From an uncultured Actinomycetes bacterium (GTDB taxonomy: Bacteria > Actinomycetota > Actinomycetes > Nanopelagicales > Nanopelagicaceae), in the NCBI GenBank assembly GCA_937888825.1, contig CALBFE010000032.1, positions 1 through 33,351 of the forward strand: a DNA stretch of 33,351 nucleotides, read 5' to 3'. The notes under the pieces were generated by a model that worked only from the letters and a program-made list of their open reading frames with translations, had not been told where the DNA came from and ran no database searches. Every line of letters starts with the position of its first letter. Position 1 is the first letter of the stretch. The position numbers and the translations under genes were made by a program. Shown piece after piece: positions 7,083 through 14,754 of this stretch.

Positions 7083-8337
7083 TCGCAGAATTCACCCAGC
7101 ATGGATTGCCGCCATTGTTACTTTCTTTACCTTGGTGGCAACTGCAGGGTTTAGATCTGCCCCCACTGTCCTCATCCTTCCCTTACAAGATGCTTTTGGT
7201 TGGAACCGTGATCAGATCTCACTCGCAATTGCCATTAACGTCCTTCTCTATGGATTAACCGCACCTTTTGCAGCAGCGCTAATGGAGCGCTTTACGGTGA
7301 GAAAAGTAGTGATGGGCGCCTTAGCAACCGTTAGTACGGGAGCGTTCCTAACAACTCAGATTCATGCACCGTGGCAGTTGATTGCAACATGGGGCGTCGT
7401 TGTTGGTGTTGGCACAGGTTCCATGGCACTTGTCTTTGCTGCAACTGTTGCTAACCGTTGGTTTGTTAAGCGCCGCGGATTAGTCATTGGTGGACTCACT
7501 GCTGCTTCAGCAATGGGACAGTTGATCTTTTTGCCAGGCCTTACATATCTATCAGGAATGTATGGGTGGAAATCAATCGGTGTAACTATTGGCGCTGCTG
7601 CATTGCTGATGGTTCCAATGATCTTTTTATTCCTTCGAGAGAAACCATCAGATCTTGGGTTTTTGCCTTACGGAGCCCCTGATGATTGGACACCACCGGT
7701 TCGCCCAGAAATGGGCGCAGCGCGATTGGCGATTGTTACATTAAAAGAGGCAAGTGCACATAAAGATTTTTGGTATTTAGTTGGTTCTTTTTTTGTCTGT
7801 GGATTATCAACTAGCGGTCTGATTGGAACGCATTTTATTCCAGCAGCCCATGATCATGGGATGGGCCAAGTTGTTGCTGCATCTCTTCTAGCTTTAGTGG
7901 GTGTCTTTGATGTTATCGGCACTCTTTTCTCAGGCTGGTTAACTGATAAATATGACCCCCGCAAGCTGCTGTTTTTTTACTACGGACTACGCGGACTCTC
8001 ACTGTTTTTACTTCCTTCCATTCTTTTCTCATCCGTTCACCCATCCACCCTTGTCTTTGTCATCTTCTACGGACTTGACTGGGTGGCAACAGTTCCACCC
8101 ACAGTGATGTTATGCAGAACGATATTGGGTCCAGAACGTGCAACGGTTATTTATGGCTGGGTCTTTGCAGCACATCAAATCGGTGGTGCTATTGCTGCCT
8201 TTGGAGCTGCAGTGTTGCGCGTTAAATTGGGTGATTATGCAGCAGCGTTTTATGTGAGTGGTGCCCTCTGTTTAATCACTAGTTATTTCGTCCTACAGAT
8301 TGCTAAGGGCAAGGACATGGCTAGCCTTAGATCATGA
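7072..8337 (+). CDS. MFS transporter, monocarboxylate/oxalate-formate antiporter-like
   Basis: This 421-residue protein has about 12 transmembrane segments. It differs from the preceding transporter: the segment A-N-R-W-F-V-K-R-R-G-L-V-I-G-G after helix 4 is typical of the MCT/OFA branch of MFS, which moves small carboxylates. The second half carries G-W-L-T-D-K-Y-D-P-R-K. The start is TTG at 7072, supported by AGAAGGAT (7056-7063) eight bases upstream and by the lack of another in-frame start before residue 65. It overlaps the previous gene by 11 bases and the next by 4. The substrate is inferred only at family level. Confidence 0.83.
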   Translation: MKTNRRIHPAWIAAIVTFFTLVATAGFRSAPTVLILPLQDAFGWNRDQISLAIAINVLLYGLTAPFAAALMERFTVRKVVMGALATVSTGAFLTTQIHAPWQLIATWGVVVGVGTGSMALVFAATVANRWFVKRRGLVIGGLTAASAMGQLIFLPGLTYLSGMYGWKSIGVTIGAAALLMVPMIFLFLREKPSDLGFLPYGAPDDWTPPVRPEMGAARLAIVTLKEASAHKDFWYLVGSFFVCGLSTSGLIGTHFIPAAHDHGMGQVVAASLLALVGVFDVIGTLFSGWLTDKYDPRKLLFFYYGLRGLSLFLLPSILFSSVHPSTLVFVIFYGLDWVATVPPTVMLCRTILGPERATVIYGWVFAAHQIGGAIAAFGAAVLRVKLGDYAAAFYVSGALCLITSYFVLQIAKGKDMASLRS

Positions 8338-8708
8338 CTACGTTTTATGAGGAAATAGGTGGAGAAGCTTTCTTTGCAGAGTTAGTTTCACAGTTCTATG
8401 CCCAGGTGGCAGTTGATCCAATTTTGCGTCCGATGTATCCAGATACAGATTTAAAGGCGGCAGCACTGCGCTTGCAGTGGTTCCTTGAACAATACTGGGG
8501 CGGACCAACTACCTATCAAGAAAACCGTGGGCACCCACGTCTTCGCATGCGCCATGCAGAGTTTCATATCAACCTTGCAGCACATGATGCTTGGGTAAAA
8601 GCAATGCGCTCGGCAGTTGATGGTGTGGAGATGAAGCCAGAGCTAAAAGCACAGTTGTGGAGTTATTTAGAGATGGCAGCAGCTGCCATGATTAATCAAC
8701 CAGATTGA
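8334..8708 (+). CDS. glbO: Group II truncated haemoglobin (trHbO)
   Basis: A 124-residue haem protein that matches the GlbO pattern closely. Visible key residues are TyrB10 (Y22), TyrCD1 (Y35 in M-Y-P), the F-L-E-Q-Y-W-G-G-P stretch (50-58), proximal HisF8 (H74 in R-M-R-H) and TrpG8 (W87). Members bind O2 and can turn over NO or peroxides, and some associate with the membrane and respiration. The ATG overlaps the preceding MFS stop (ATGA), so it is the last gene of the ettA run. Its last 13 bases overlap the 3' end of the convergent mscS. Confidence 0.95.
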   Translation: MTTFYEEIGGEAFFAELVSQFYAQVAVDPILRPMYPDTDLKAAALRLQWFLEQYWGGPTTYQENRGHPRLRMRHAEFHINLAAHDAWVKAMRSAVDGVEMKPELKAQLWSYLEMAAAAMINQPD

Positions 8709-9244
8709 GATTGATTTCCAACTTTTAGAATTTCACCATTTCGCAAATACCAGAGTGTTCCTTTTTTATCGCGCACACATGTCACGCGCAAACCAACTTT
8801 TTCTACAACTCCTTGGACTTCTAAAACATCTACTTGGTCACCAACACCATATTGATCTTCAACCAACATAAAGATTCCAGATAGGACATCTCGAACCAGA
8901 GTCTGTGCACCAAGACCAAGTGCCACTCCTAAAATTCCCGCAGATGCAATCAAAGGCCCTAAGTTAAAACCAAACTCACCCAGAGCCATTCCGACAGCAA
9001 CAACCCAGATAACAGTTTTTAAAGTGCTGGATAAAACTCCACCAATCGTGCGAGCGCGCTCTTTTTGACGGGCAACAATGTTGCGCGGACCTGGAACTAG
9101 ATCTGCAGTTGCCAATCGATTCATTGCCCGCTCGATTGCGCGGGTGCCAAAAATCTGGGAAATCATCGCTGTGAGCAGGATGATGGCTACGCGCAGGGGG
9201 GTTCCGCTTATCCAGTCCAGGGCGCTTTGCAGAGAATCGTTCAT
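8696..9244 (-). CDS. Mechanosensitive channel MscS-family protein, shortened
   Basis: The 182 residues contain three transmembrane segments (about 17-33, 74-92 and the pore-lining 97-128, rich in Gly/Ala) followed by the MscS beta domain with G-V-G-D-Q-V and the W-Y-L-R-N-G-E-I strand. These channels open under hypo-osmotic stress. The protein stops at Q-S-Q-S-G, about where the C-terminal alpha/beta domain of MscS would begin, so the usual cytoplasmic vestibule is missing. The stop lies inside the convergent glbO, and no in-frame remnant was recognised beyond it. The ATG at 9244 is preceded by TAAAGT nine bases upstream, a possible -10 of a near-leaderless mRNA. Confidence 0.85.
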   Translation of the reverse strand: MNDSLQSALDWISGTPLRVAIILLTAMISQIFGTRAIERAMNRLATADLVPGPRNIVARQKERARTIGGVLSSTLKTVIWVVAVGMALGEFGFNLGPLIASAGILGVALGLGAQTLVRDVLSGIFMLVEDQYGVGDQVDVLEVQGVVEKVGLRVTCVRDKKGTLWYLRNGEILKVGNQSQSG

Positions 9245-9356
9245 AGAGCTCAGACTTTATCCAAATCTTTACCTAAATATCGCTAGTCAATACCCACGCG
9301 CTCGGGTGTTTTGGTGCAAGATAAACTACTTGCTAAAGGCAAAGGAAAGGGATGCG

Positions 9357-9872
9357 ATGTCTCGGACGCTGGTGCTCAATGCCACCTACGAACCACTGGG
9401 TGTCATAACTGAACGCCGTGCGCTCATCCTTGTGCTTAACCACCGAGCAACAATGATTGAAGATTCAGGAGCAGTCCTGCATTTCTCCGGCGGTGAAATA
9501 GAACTGCCCTCAGTTATTCGCCTTAATAAATTTGTTCGCATTCCCTATCGCCATGCAGTTCCACTCTCTCGCCGGGCAATTTTTGCCAGAGATGGCGGAC
9601 GTTGTGTGTATTGCAGCGCACCTGCCACATCCATTGATCACGTCATTCCACGCAGTCGTGGTGGCGGTCACAATTGGGAGAACGTAGTTTCTGCTTGCCA
9701 TAAGTGCAATCACTTAAAGGCAGATAAGCAGCTCAAAGAAATCGGTTGGAGATTGCGCAAACTTCCACGTGAGCCTGTTGGTGCTGCGTGGAGAATCCTT
9801 GGAACAGGTCAAACTAATTCACGATGGTTGCAGTACCTAGAGCCATTTGGTGTGGCAGCAGCCACGGCATAA
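9357..9872 (+). CDS. HNH endonuclease domain protein, actinobacterial type
   Basis: The 171-residue protein begins S-R-T-L-V-L-N-A-T-Y-E-P-L, the conserved N-terminus of a widespread actinobacterial HNH family. Two zinc-binding pairs, C83-x-x-C86 and C114-x-x-C117, frame S-I-D-H-V-I-P-R-S-R-G-G (92-103) with D94-H95, and N-V-V-S-A-C-H-K-C-N-H-L-K. There is no signal peptide, so it acts in the cytoplasm; the biological role of the family is not known to me. The ATG at 9357 has a purine-rich ribosome site (AAAGGAAAGGG, 9341-9351). A longer reading from 9078 would run back through mscS and is rejected. From memory, M. tuberculosis has an HNH gene next to glbO too. Confidence 0.9.
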   Translation: MSRTLVLNATYEPLGVITERRALILVLNHRATMIEDSGAVLHFSGGEIELPSVIRLNKFVRIPYRHAVPLSRRAIFARDGGRCVYCSAPATSIDHVIPRSRGGGHNWENVVSACHKCNHLKADKQLKEIGWRLRKLPREPVGAAWRILGTGQTNSRWLQYLEPFGVAAATA

Positions 9873-9878
9873 AGCATT

Positions 9879-9884
9879 TACACT
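9879..9884 (+). promoter_or_regulatory. Putative -10 box (TACACT) for the 61-residue membrane protein
   Basis: TACACT ends exactly six bases before the ATG at 9891, and no Shine-Dalgarno sequence is present. This fits a leaderless mRNA and supports 9891 rather than the internal ATG at 9903 as the start. Confidence 0.45.
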
Positions 9885-9890
9885 TAACCC

Positions 9891-10076
9891 ATGCGTTTAC
9901 TTATGAGCAGAGTTGAAGATGGCGTTGTCCCTGGACCAGGTTTGAGCGTTGCCGAAACTGTATTTACTTTTGTAGTAATTCCAGTTGCACTCTTTGCGCT
10001 GATTGCACTTCTCTCTTGGGCGATATCAGCGCCGCGAAAAGAAAAACCGCAATCATCAGTTTCTTCAATTAACTAA
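9891..10076 (+). CDS. Small single-pass membrane protein, conserved actinobacterial type
   Basis: A 61-residue protein with a short N-terminus containing G-P-G-L-S-V-A-E-T, one transmembrane helix (about 23-45) and a basic cytoplasmic-type tail with K/R residues after S46. The G-P-G-L-S-V-A-E-T motif before a helix is one I associate with small actinobacterial membrane proteins of unknown function. No catalytic residues are visible. Its 3' end overlaps that of the convergent pepN by four bases. I do not assign a function; a membrane-anchor or assembly role is only a guess. Confidence 0.7.
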   Translation: MRLLMSRVEDGVVPGPGLSVAETVFTFVVIPVALFALIALLSWAISAPRKEKPQSSVSSIN

Positions 10077-12610
10077 TTATCTAGTCCCTGAACCTTTAAA
10101 GCTCGGATTATTCCATCCTGTGATTCCTTGACTAGTTTGCGAAGCACAGCTGGTGCATCGCTGCCCACACCATTTAACCAAGCATTGGTCTTATCCAATG
10201 TGCTTTGGCTAATAATCCAACTTGGATACATTCCAATCACAAACTTGGCTGCGCCTTCATAAGACTTTGACTCCCACTCTGAGAGTAAGTTCTCAAAGTA
10301 GAGATCCACAAATGGAGTCAAAAGGTGGCGCTGGATAGGGCGTTGGAAGCCTGCAACTAATGCAGAGCGAACTGAAGTCTGAGCATCTTGATGCATCACG
10401 GTATTGAATGCATATGCCTTTGCCTCGGCATTTGGTGTTGCAGCTTTTGCAGTCTCAAACAACAAGTTTCCTGAAGTGGTGTTATCACTTGCCAACTCTG
10501 CATCTAGCTCTGCTTGGGTAGTTGCCCCGCGCTCAGTGAGTGCAATGAGGAAATCCCAGCGGCGATCGGTATCAACTTTAAGACCCTTGATGTCGCCATT
10601 TAAAATCCCGCGCACATTTTTAATCTGTTCTGGCGTGTGGGCGTTAGCGGCAAATGCGCGTGAATAGAGAAGTTGGAGATCACTTGCTGGCGCACTTGAT
10701 TGCATAAGGTTCCAGAATCCAGCAGCTAAGCGCTCACGATACTTATCTCGATTAGCATCAGATGCATAACCCTCTACAGATGTGCCAAGTTGGCCAATAA
10801 CAATGTTGACGATTGCATCATCATTTTCCCCAGCTAAGCCAGAAAGGGCTATCTCAATGAAATCTGCAGAAGAGATTTGTGCATCTCGGTGCATATCCCA
10901 AATTGCTGCCCAAGATAGTGCGCGGGCTAATGGATCATTTAAACGGCCCAGGTATTTCTTCAGCGTTGCAATAGAGCGATCATCAAAGCGCAGCTTGGCA
11001 TATGAAAGATCGCGGTCATTGATAAGCAAAAGATCTGCAACCTTTTCACCGGCTAGCTCTGTTACTACTGTGCTTGCACCTACAACATCTAGTTCAACAG
11101 ATTTACGTAAGTTTAGTGAATCGCCGCTGATGTCATAGAGACCAACAGCTAAGCGGTGGGGACGAAGCTCTTTTGAACCAGCAGGAACTAGAGGAACCTC
11201 TTGTGAGATGACAACACTTGTATAAGTATCACCATCAATTTCTAGCTGCGGACGCAGGGTGTTTACACCTGCAGTTTGTAGCCAGGTGTGGACCCAGGTA
11301 TCTAACTTGCGACTGCTGGACGCTTCTAGTTCTACTAACAAATCATTAAGTGTTGTGTTACCCCAAGCATGCTTAGCAAAATACTTTTGCAATCCTTCGA
11401 TGAATTGTGGGCGACCAACGTGGGCAACGAGTTGATGTAATACAGATGCACCCTTTGCATAAGTAATTCCATCAAAGTTAGCATTTACCGCCTCCATATC
11501 AACCATGTCAGCGATGATTGGGTGAGTGGAAGAGAGTTGGTCCTGGCGATATGCCCAGTTCTTTCTAGCGCTATTAAATTCAGTCCAAGCACCCTTAAAG
11601 CGCGTTGACTCAGAGAGTGCTAAGTAAGAAGACCATTCAGCAAAAGATTCATTGAGCCACAGGTCATCCCACCAGAACATGGTGACCATGTCGCCAAACC
11701 ACATGTGCGCCATTTCATGCAGGATTGTGTTGGCACGTGAGAGGTATGCCTTTTCTGGCATGTGCGAGCGGAAAACTAGAACATCTTCACGGAATGTGAC
11801 CGCGCCAGCGTTTTCCATTGCACCGAAGTTGAAGTCAACAACTGCGATTTGATCGTATTTTTCAAATGGATATGCCAGACCAAAGACTTTTTCAAAGTAT
11901 TCAAAGCCTTGCTTAGTAATCAGGAAGATATCTTCTGGATCTAAGTACTGCATCATCGATTTGCGGCAGTAGATCCCAAGCGGAATCTCTTTCTCACCCT
12001 TATAAACATCATGCACAGATGAATATGGTCCTGCGATGAGTGCATCGAGATAGGTTGGAATTCGTGGTGTTGTCTTGAATGTCCATTCAACTAATTCACC
12101 CTTTGCAACTTTTGACTCAACTGGGTTATTTGAAACCGCTTGCCAATGGCCAGGTGTTGTTACGGTGAGAGTAAATGTGGCTTTAAGAGAAGGTTGATCA
12201 AAGCAGGCAAACATATTGCGAATATGCGCAGTCTCACCTTGTGAGTACAAATAAACTTCACCATCGGCTGGATCAACTGAACGCTGCAGACCTTCACCTG
12301 ATTTTGAATACTCGGCCTCCATCTCAATGATAAGAGAGTTATCTGCTGCTAAGTTAGTAAGGAAAATGCTTTCACCATCAAAGCCAGAAACATCAACTGC
12401 TGCGCCATTAAGAGTGGCGCTAATAACGCTGCGTCCTACTGCATCGATGAAAGTGGCATAGCCAGGCTTGTTGCATGTAAATGAAACCTCTGATTTTGAA
12501 TAAAAGGTTTCTTCGCCCTTTGTGACATCCAAGGTCACCGTATAGCTGTTAACGTAAAGATGTTCCGCACGATCTTGGGCTTCAGCACGGCTCAAATTCA
12601 GACCTGGCAC
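10073..12610 (-). CDS. pepN: Aminopeptidase N (M1 metallopeptidase)
   Basis: This 845-residue cytoplasmic zinc aminopeptidase removes N-terminal residues from peptides and so completes degradation downstream of Clp. The substrate motif G-A-M-E-N is at 263-267. The zinc site H-E-M-A-H is at 298-302 with the third ligand E321 in N-E-S-F-A-E, and E299 is the catalytic glutamate. A large alpha-helical C-terminal domain (about 520-845) matches the ERAP1-like C-terminal half of actinobacterial PepN. The start is GTG at 12610, supported by AAGAGGAG (12617-12624 on the complement) six bases upstream. It is divergent from trmB across 66 bases. Confidence 0.97.
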   Translation of the reverse strand: MPGLNLSRAEAQDRAEHLYVNSYTVTLDVTKGEETFYSKSEVSFTCNKPGYATFIDAVGRSVISATLNGAAVDVSGFDGESIFLTNLAADNSLIIEMEAEYSKSGEGLQRSVDPADGEVYLYSQGETAHIRNMFACFDQPSLKATFTLTVTTPGHWQAVSNNPVESKVAKGELVEWTFKTTPRIPTYLDALIAGPYSSVHDVYKGEKEIPLGIYCRKSMMQYLDPEDIFLITKQGFEYFEKVFGLAYPFEKYDQIAVVDFNFGAMENAGAVTFREDVLVFRSHMPEKAYLSRANTILHEMAHMWFGDMVTMFWWDDLWLNESFAEWSSYLALSESTRFKGAWTEFNSARKNWAYRQDQLSSTHPIIADMVDMEAVNANFDGITYAKGASVLHQLVAHVGRPQFIEGLQKYFAKHAWGNTTLNDLLVELEASSSRKLDTWVHTWLQTAGVNTLRPQLEIDGDTYTSVVISQEVPLVPAGSKELRPHRLAVGLYDISGDSLNLRKSVELDVVGASTVVTELAGEKVADLLLINDRDLSYAKLRFDDRSIATLKKYLGRLNDPLARALSWAAIWDMHRDAQISSADFIEIALSGLAGENDDAIVNIVIGQLGTSVEGYASDANRDKYRERLAAGFWNLMQSSAPASDLQLLYSRAFAANAHTPEQIKNVRGILNGDIKGLKVDTDRRWDFLIALTERGATTQAELDAELASDNTTSGNLLFETAKAATPNAEAKAYAFNTVMHQDAQTSVRSALVAGFQRPIQRHLLTPFVDLYFENLLSEWESKSYEGAAKFVIGMYPSWIISQSTLDKTNAWLNGVGSDAPAVLRKLVKESQDGIIRALKVQGLDN

Positions 12611-12640
12611 TTGTAACTCCTCTTAATGGATGGGGCGCTT

Positions 12641-12670
12641 TTGTAGGTTCCAATCCAACCATGGCAGAGT
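12641..12670 (+). promoter_or_regulatory. Putative promoter of trmB, leaderless type
   Basis: TTGTAG (12641-12646), an 18-base spacer and CAGAGT (12665-12670). The hexamer ends six bases before the trmB ATG and no ribosome site is visible. The -10 is a weak match, so this rests mainly on spacing. Confidence 0.4.
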
Positions 12671-12676
12671 TAGGAC

Positions 12677-13336
12677 ATGGAACGCCCATCGGTACGCAGC
12701 TATAGCATCCGGGGCTCTCGTATTACCCAGGCCCAACGTGCAGCAAAAGATGAACTACAGGCTATTTATGGGATTGCCGTTGAGGAGAAGAAAGTAAATC
12801 TCAAAGAATTATTTCCTACCAGCCAAAAAATCATTATGGAGATTGGCTTTGGCATGGGGGAAGCCACCGCAATCATCGCCAAATATCACCCCAACAACGG
12901 CTATATCGCAGTCGATGTGCACCCACCAGGCATCGGCAAGTTATTAGGCCGAATCGTTGAAAATGATTTAAAGAATCTGCGCGTCATTGAAGATGATGTT
13001 CATATCGTTTTGCCACATATGTTTGAGGATGAATCTTTAGATGCAATCCATCTCTACTTTCCAGATCCTTGGCCAAAGAAGAAACACAATAAGCGCCGAA
13101 TAGTAAATGAAGGTTTTCTTTCACTGATTCACCCAAAGTTAAAAAAGGGTGGCTATATCCATATTGCAACTGACTGGGTTCCCTATGCAATTAGCATGCA
13201 GGAAATTTTTGCTGCCTCTTCTTTATTTACTGGGGGAGTAATTGAAAAACCAGAATCACGTCCGGTCACACGCTTTGAAGGCCAGGGGATCGATAAAGAT
13301 CACCAAGTTACTGATTTGATGTATTTTCGAAAGTAG
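12677..13336 (+). CDS. trmB: tRNA (guanine-N7-)-methyltransferase
   Basis: A 219-residue SAM-dependent enzyme that forms m7G46 in the tRNA variable loop. The SAM-binding motif E-I-G-F-G-M-G-E is at 55-62, followed by the acidic end of strand 2 (V-D at 79-80). The family hallmark L-Y-F-P-D-P-W-P-K-K-K-H is at 126-137, and T-D-W occurs near 165. Length is typical. The ATG at 12677 follows a leaderless-type promoter. Its last 29 bases overlap the 3' end of rpiB on the other strand. Confidence 0.97.
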   Translation: MERPSVRSYSIRGSRITQAQRAAKDELQAIYGIAVEEKKVNLKELFPTSQKIIMEIGFGMGEATAIIAKYHPNNGYIAVDVHPPGIGKLLGRIVENDLKNLRVIEDDVHIVLPHMFEDESLDAIHLYFPDPWPKKKHNKRRIVNEGFLSLIHPKLKKGGYIHIATDWVPYAISMQEIFAASSLFTGGVIEKPESRPVTRFEGQGIDKDHQVTDLMYFRK

Positions 13337-13763
13337 ATATTTTATTGATGCGTCGAATATGACGTTCATCATTAGTAAATGGCGTTTCAATGAAAGCATC
13401 AATGATTGCCTTGCACTCATCTATTGAATGCATACGTCCACCAATACCCACCACATTTGCATTGTTGTGCTCTTTTGCAAGCTTTGCCGTTTCAACGCTC
13501 CACGCTAGAGCCGCTCTCACGCCTTTAACTTTGTTGGCAGCAATCTGCTCACCGTTTCCAGAGCCACCTAGAACAATGCCCAGTGAACCGGCATCTTTAA
13601 CGGTTGCAATGGCAGCTGGAATGCAAAAATCTGGATAGTCATCTAGAGCGTCATATTCATGTGGGCCGTGGTCAGTAACTGTGTGACCTTTTGACTCAAG
13701 GTATTGAACTAGAGCGCTCTTTAACTCAAGGCCTGCATGGTCACTTCCGATATGAATCTTCAT
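13308..13763 (-). CDS. rpiB: Ribose-5-phosphate isomerase B
   Basis: The 151-residue enzyme interconverts ribose 5-phosphate and ribulose 5-phosphate in the pentose phosphate pathway. S-D-H-A-G at 7-11 and G-G-S-G-N-G at 66-71 form the phosphate and active-site loops. The residue after the glycine loop is E72 rather than cysteine, the glutamate catalytic base known from mycobacterial RpiB, which supports an actinobacterial origin. H-N-N-A-N-V and G-G-R follow. The ATG at 13763 is preceded by CAAGAT six bases upstream (13770-13775, complement), suggesting a leaderless message. Its C-terminal codons overlap trmB by 29 bases. Confidence 0.96.
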   Translation of the reverse strand: MKIHIGSDHAGLELKSALVQYLESKGHTVTDHGPHEYDALDDYPDFCIPAAIATVKDAGSLGIVLGGSGNGEQIAANKVKGVRAALAWSVETAKLAKEHNNANVVGIGGRMHSIDECKAIIDAFIETPFTNDERHIRRINKISTFENTSNQ

Positions 13764-13769
13764 GTGCGC

Positions 13770-13775
13770 ATCTTG
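13770..13775 (-). promoter_or_regulatory. Putative -10 box (CAAGAT) for rpiB
   Basis: On the minus strand CAAGAT ends six bases before the rpiB ATG and there is no Shine-Dalgarno sequence. It lies just downstream of the terminator of the neighbouring gene, which is consistent with an independent promoter. Weak match to consensus. Confidence 0.35.
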
Positions 13776-13798
13776 CCATTAACAACGTGGGCATAAAG

Positions 13799-13833
13799 AA
13801 AACCCGCCACATTCTCATTATGTGGCGGGTTTT
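13799..13833 (-). terminator. Rho-independent terminator, strong 14-bp stem
   Basis: Two perfect 14-base arms (13799-13812 and 13820-13833), built around ACCCGCCACAT/ATGTGGCGGGT, enclose a 7-base loop. On the minus strand the stem ends in TTTT followed by CTTTATG, so it suits termination of the secreted-protein gene ending at 13864 and insulates rpiB. On the plus strand the tail is only TTTTACC, so it may also slow transcription leaving trmB. Confidence 0.9.
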
Positions 13834-13863
13834 ACCCTTAGGAGGTTCTAGCTTTATCAGAAG

Positions 13864-14511
13864 TTAGTGATTAGGACCGTGTCCGCCTTTATGCCCGCCC
13901 TTACCCATTCCTGGGCCCATTGCTGGACGGACTGCATCAACTTTGGCAGTTACATGCGCAGTTAAATCAGCTTTCATAGTTGTTGCTTGTGCTGCAGTCA
14001 TCTTTCCAGCTGTAACAGCTGCATCGATTTTCTTTGTGTGATCAGCAACAAGTGCGGTGATCAGTGGAGGTCTCTTATCACCAGCGATAGCACCGAGAGA
14101 TTGACCAGAAGCAAGAGCGGTTTGAATCTCAGATGTGCTCTTACCGATTGTCGTTGCAATCAGTGATTCGCGTGCTGAACGATCTGCACCCTTGTTTGCC
14201 TTATGAGCCGCTTGCGCTGCAGTTAAGGCTGCAGTGATGGCATCAGCTTGCACTTGAGTGATTGTTCCTGCACTCACAAGAGTTGTTAGAACATTCTTTA
14301 AACCAGCAGCATGATCACCCTTTTTTGCAAGCGCTCCAACCATTGGATTAGCAATGGCGTTTACTGTGGTGCGAGTGGTTGTTTGGCGAACTGATACTGA
14401 TTTCCCTTTTGACGTAGTCTGTGATGCTGATGCAACACCTACCGTGCCAACCGAAAGTGCAAAAGTAGTTAGAACTACTGCTGCAATCTTTCTATTTGAT
14501 GACATTTGCAT
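13864..14511 (-). CDS. Secreted alanine/threonine-rich helical repeat protein with Gly/His tail
   Basis: The 215-residue protein has a clear signal peptide (K-I-A-A-V-V-L-T-T-F-A-L-S-V-G..., cleavage near A-S-A at about 30). The mature part holds two related helical motifs, one around L-V-S-A-G-T-I-T-Q-V-Q-A-D-A-I and one around A-V-T-A-G-K-M-T-A-A-Q-A-T-T-M. Between them lies I-G-K-S-T-S-E-I-Q-T-A-L-A-S-G-Q-S-L, a pattern common in secreted actinobacterial and Firmicutes proteins of unknown role. The tail G-P-G-M-G-K-G-G-H-K-G-G-H could bind metal. A ribosome site (GAGGAAG) precedes the ATG at 14511; the ATG at 14505 is an alternative start. No enzyme motif is visible and I do not assign a function. 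It is divergent from the collagen-like gene. Confidence 0.8.
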   Translation of the reverse strand: MQMSSNRKIAAVVLTTFALSVGTVGVASASQTTSKGKSVSVRQTTTRTTVNAIANPMVGALAKKGDHAAGLKNVLTTLVSAGTITQVQADAITAALTAAQAAHKANKGADRSARESLIATTIGKSTSEIQTALASGQSLGAIAGDKRPPLITALVADHTKKIDAAVTAGKMTAAQATTMKADLTAHVTAKVDAVRPAMGPGMGKGGHKGGHGPNH

Positions 14512-14754
14512 GTCTTCCTCTCATCTAGCGGAACTGTCTGTGACCCCTCGTCATCGACTACCCGTAATCAACTCCCTTATGCTGAATAAAGTAGTAGGTA
14601 AGTCTTAGAACACTTTGTGAGTTTTTAACCTTTTGTAGGGACTACCCAACCTCCACGCTCAACTCCTGCCGCCGTGCCCCCTATTTAGCCCCTGAGTTAC
14701 CTGTTTCACACTAGCTCTCAGAACGTTCCCAGCGTTCTAGAAACCAGGATTATT
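14512..14754. other. Divergent intergenic region between two secreted-protein genes
   Basis: A 243-base gap, the longest in the window, with AT-rich stretches around 14583-14632. On the minus strand TACTTT (14587-14592) could be a -10 for the 14511 gene, giving a leader of about 70 bases. Near the plus-strand gene, GAACG (14721-14725) and CGTTC (14733-14737) form a small dyad, and AGGAT (14746-14750) is the ribosome site of the collagen-like gene. No RNA gene or ORF was recognised here. Confidence 0.5.

Noticed and set aside
9078..9356. Longer N-terminus for the HNH nuclease starting at 9078
   Set aside because: The extra 93 residues run through the divergent mscS gene and the promoter gap and do not resemble the family, whose conserved N-terminus begins at 9357 after a ribosome site.
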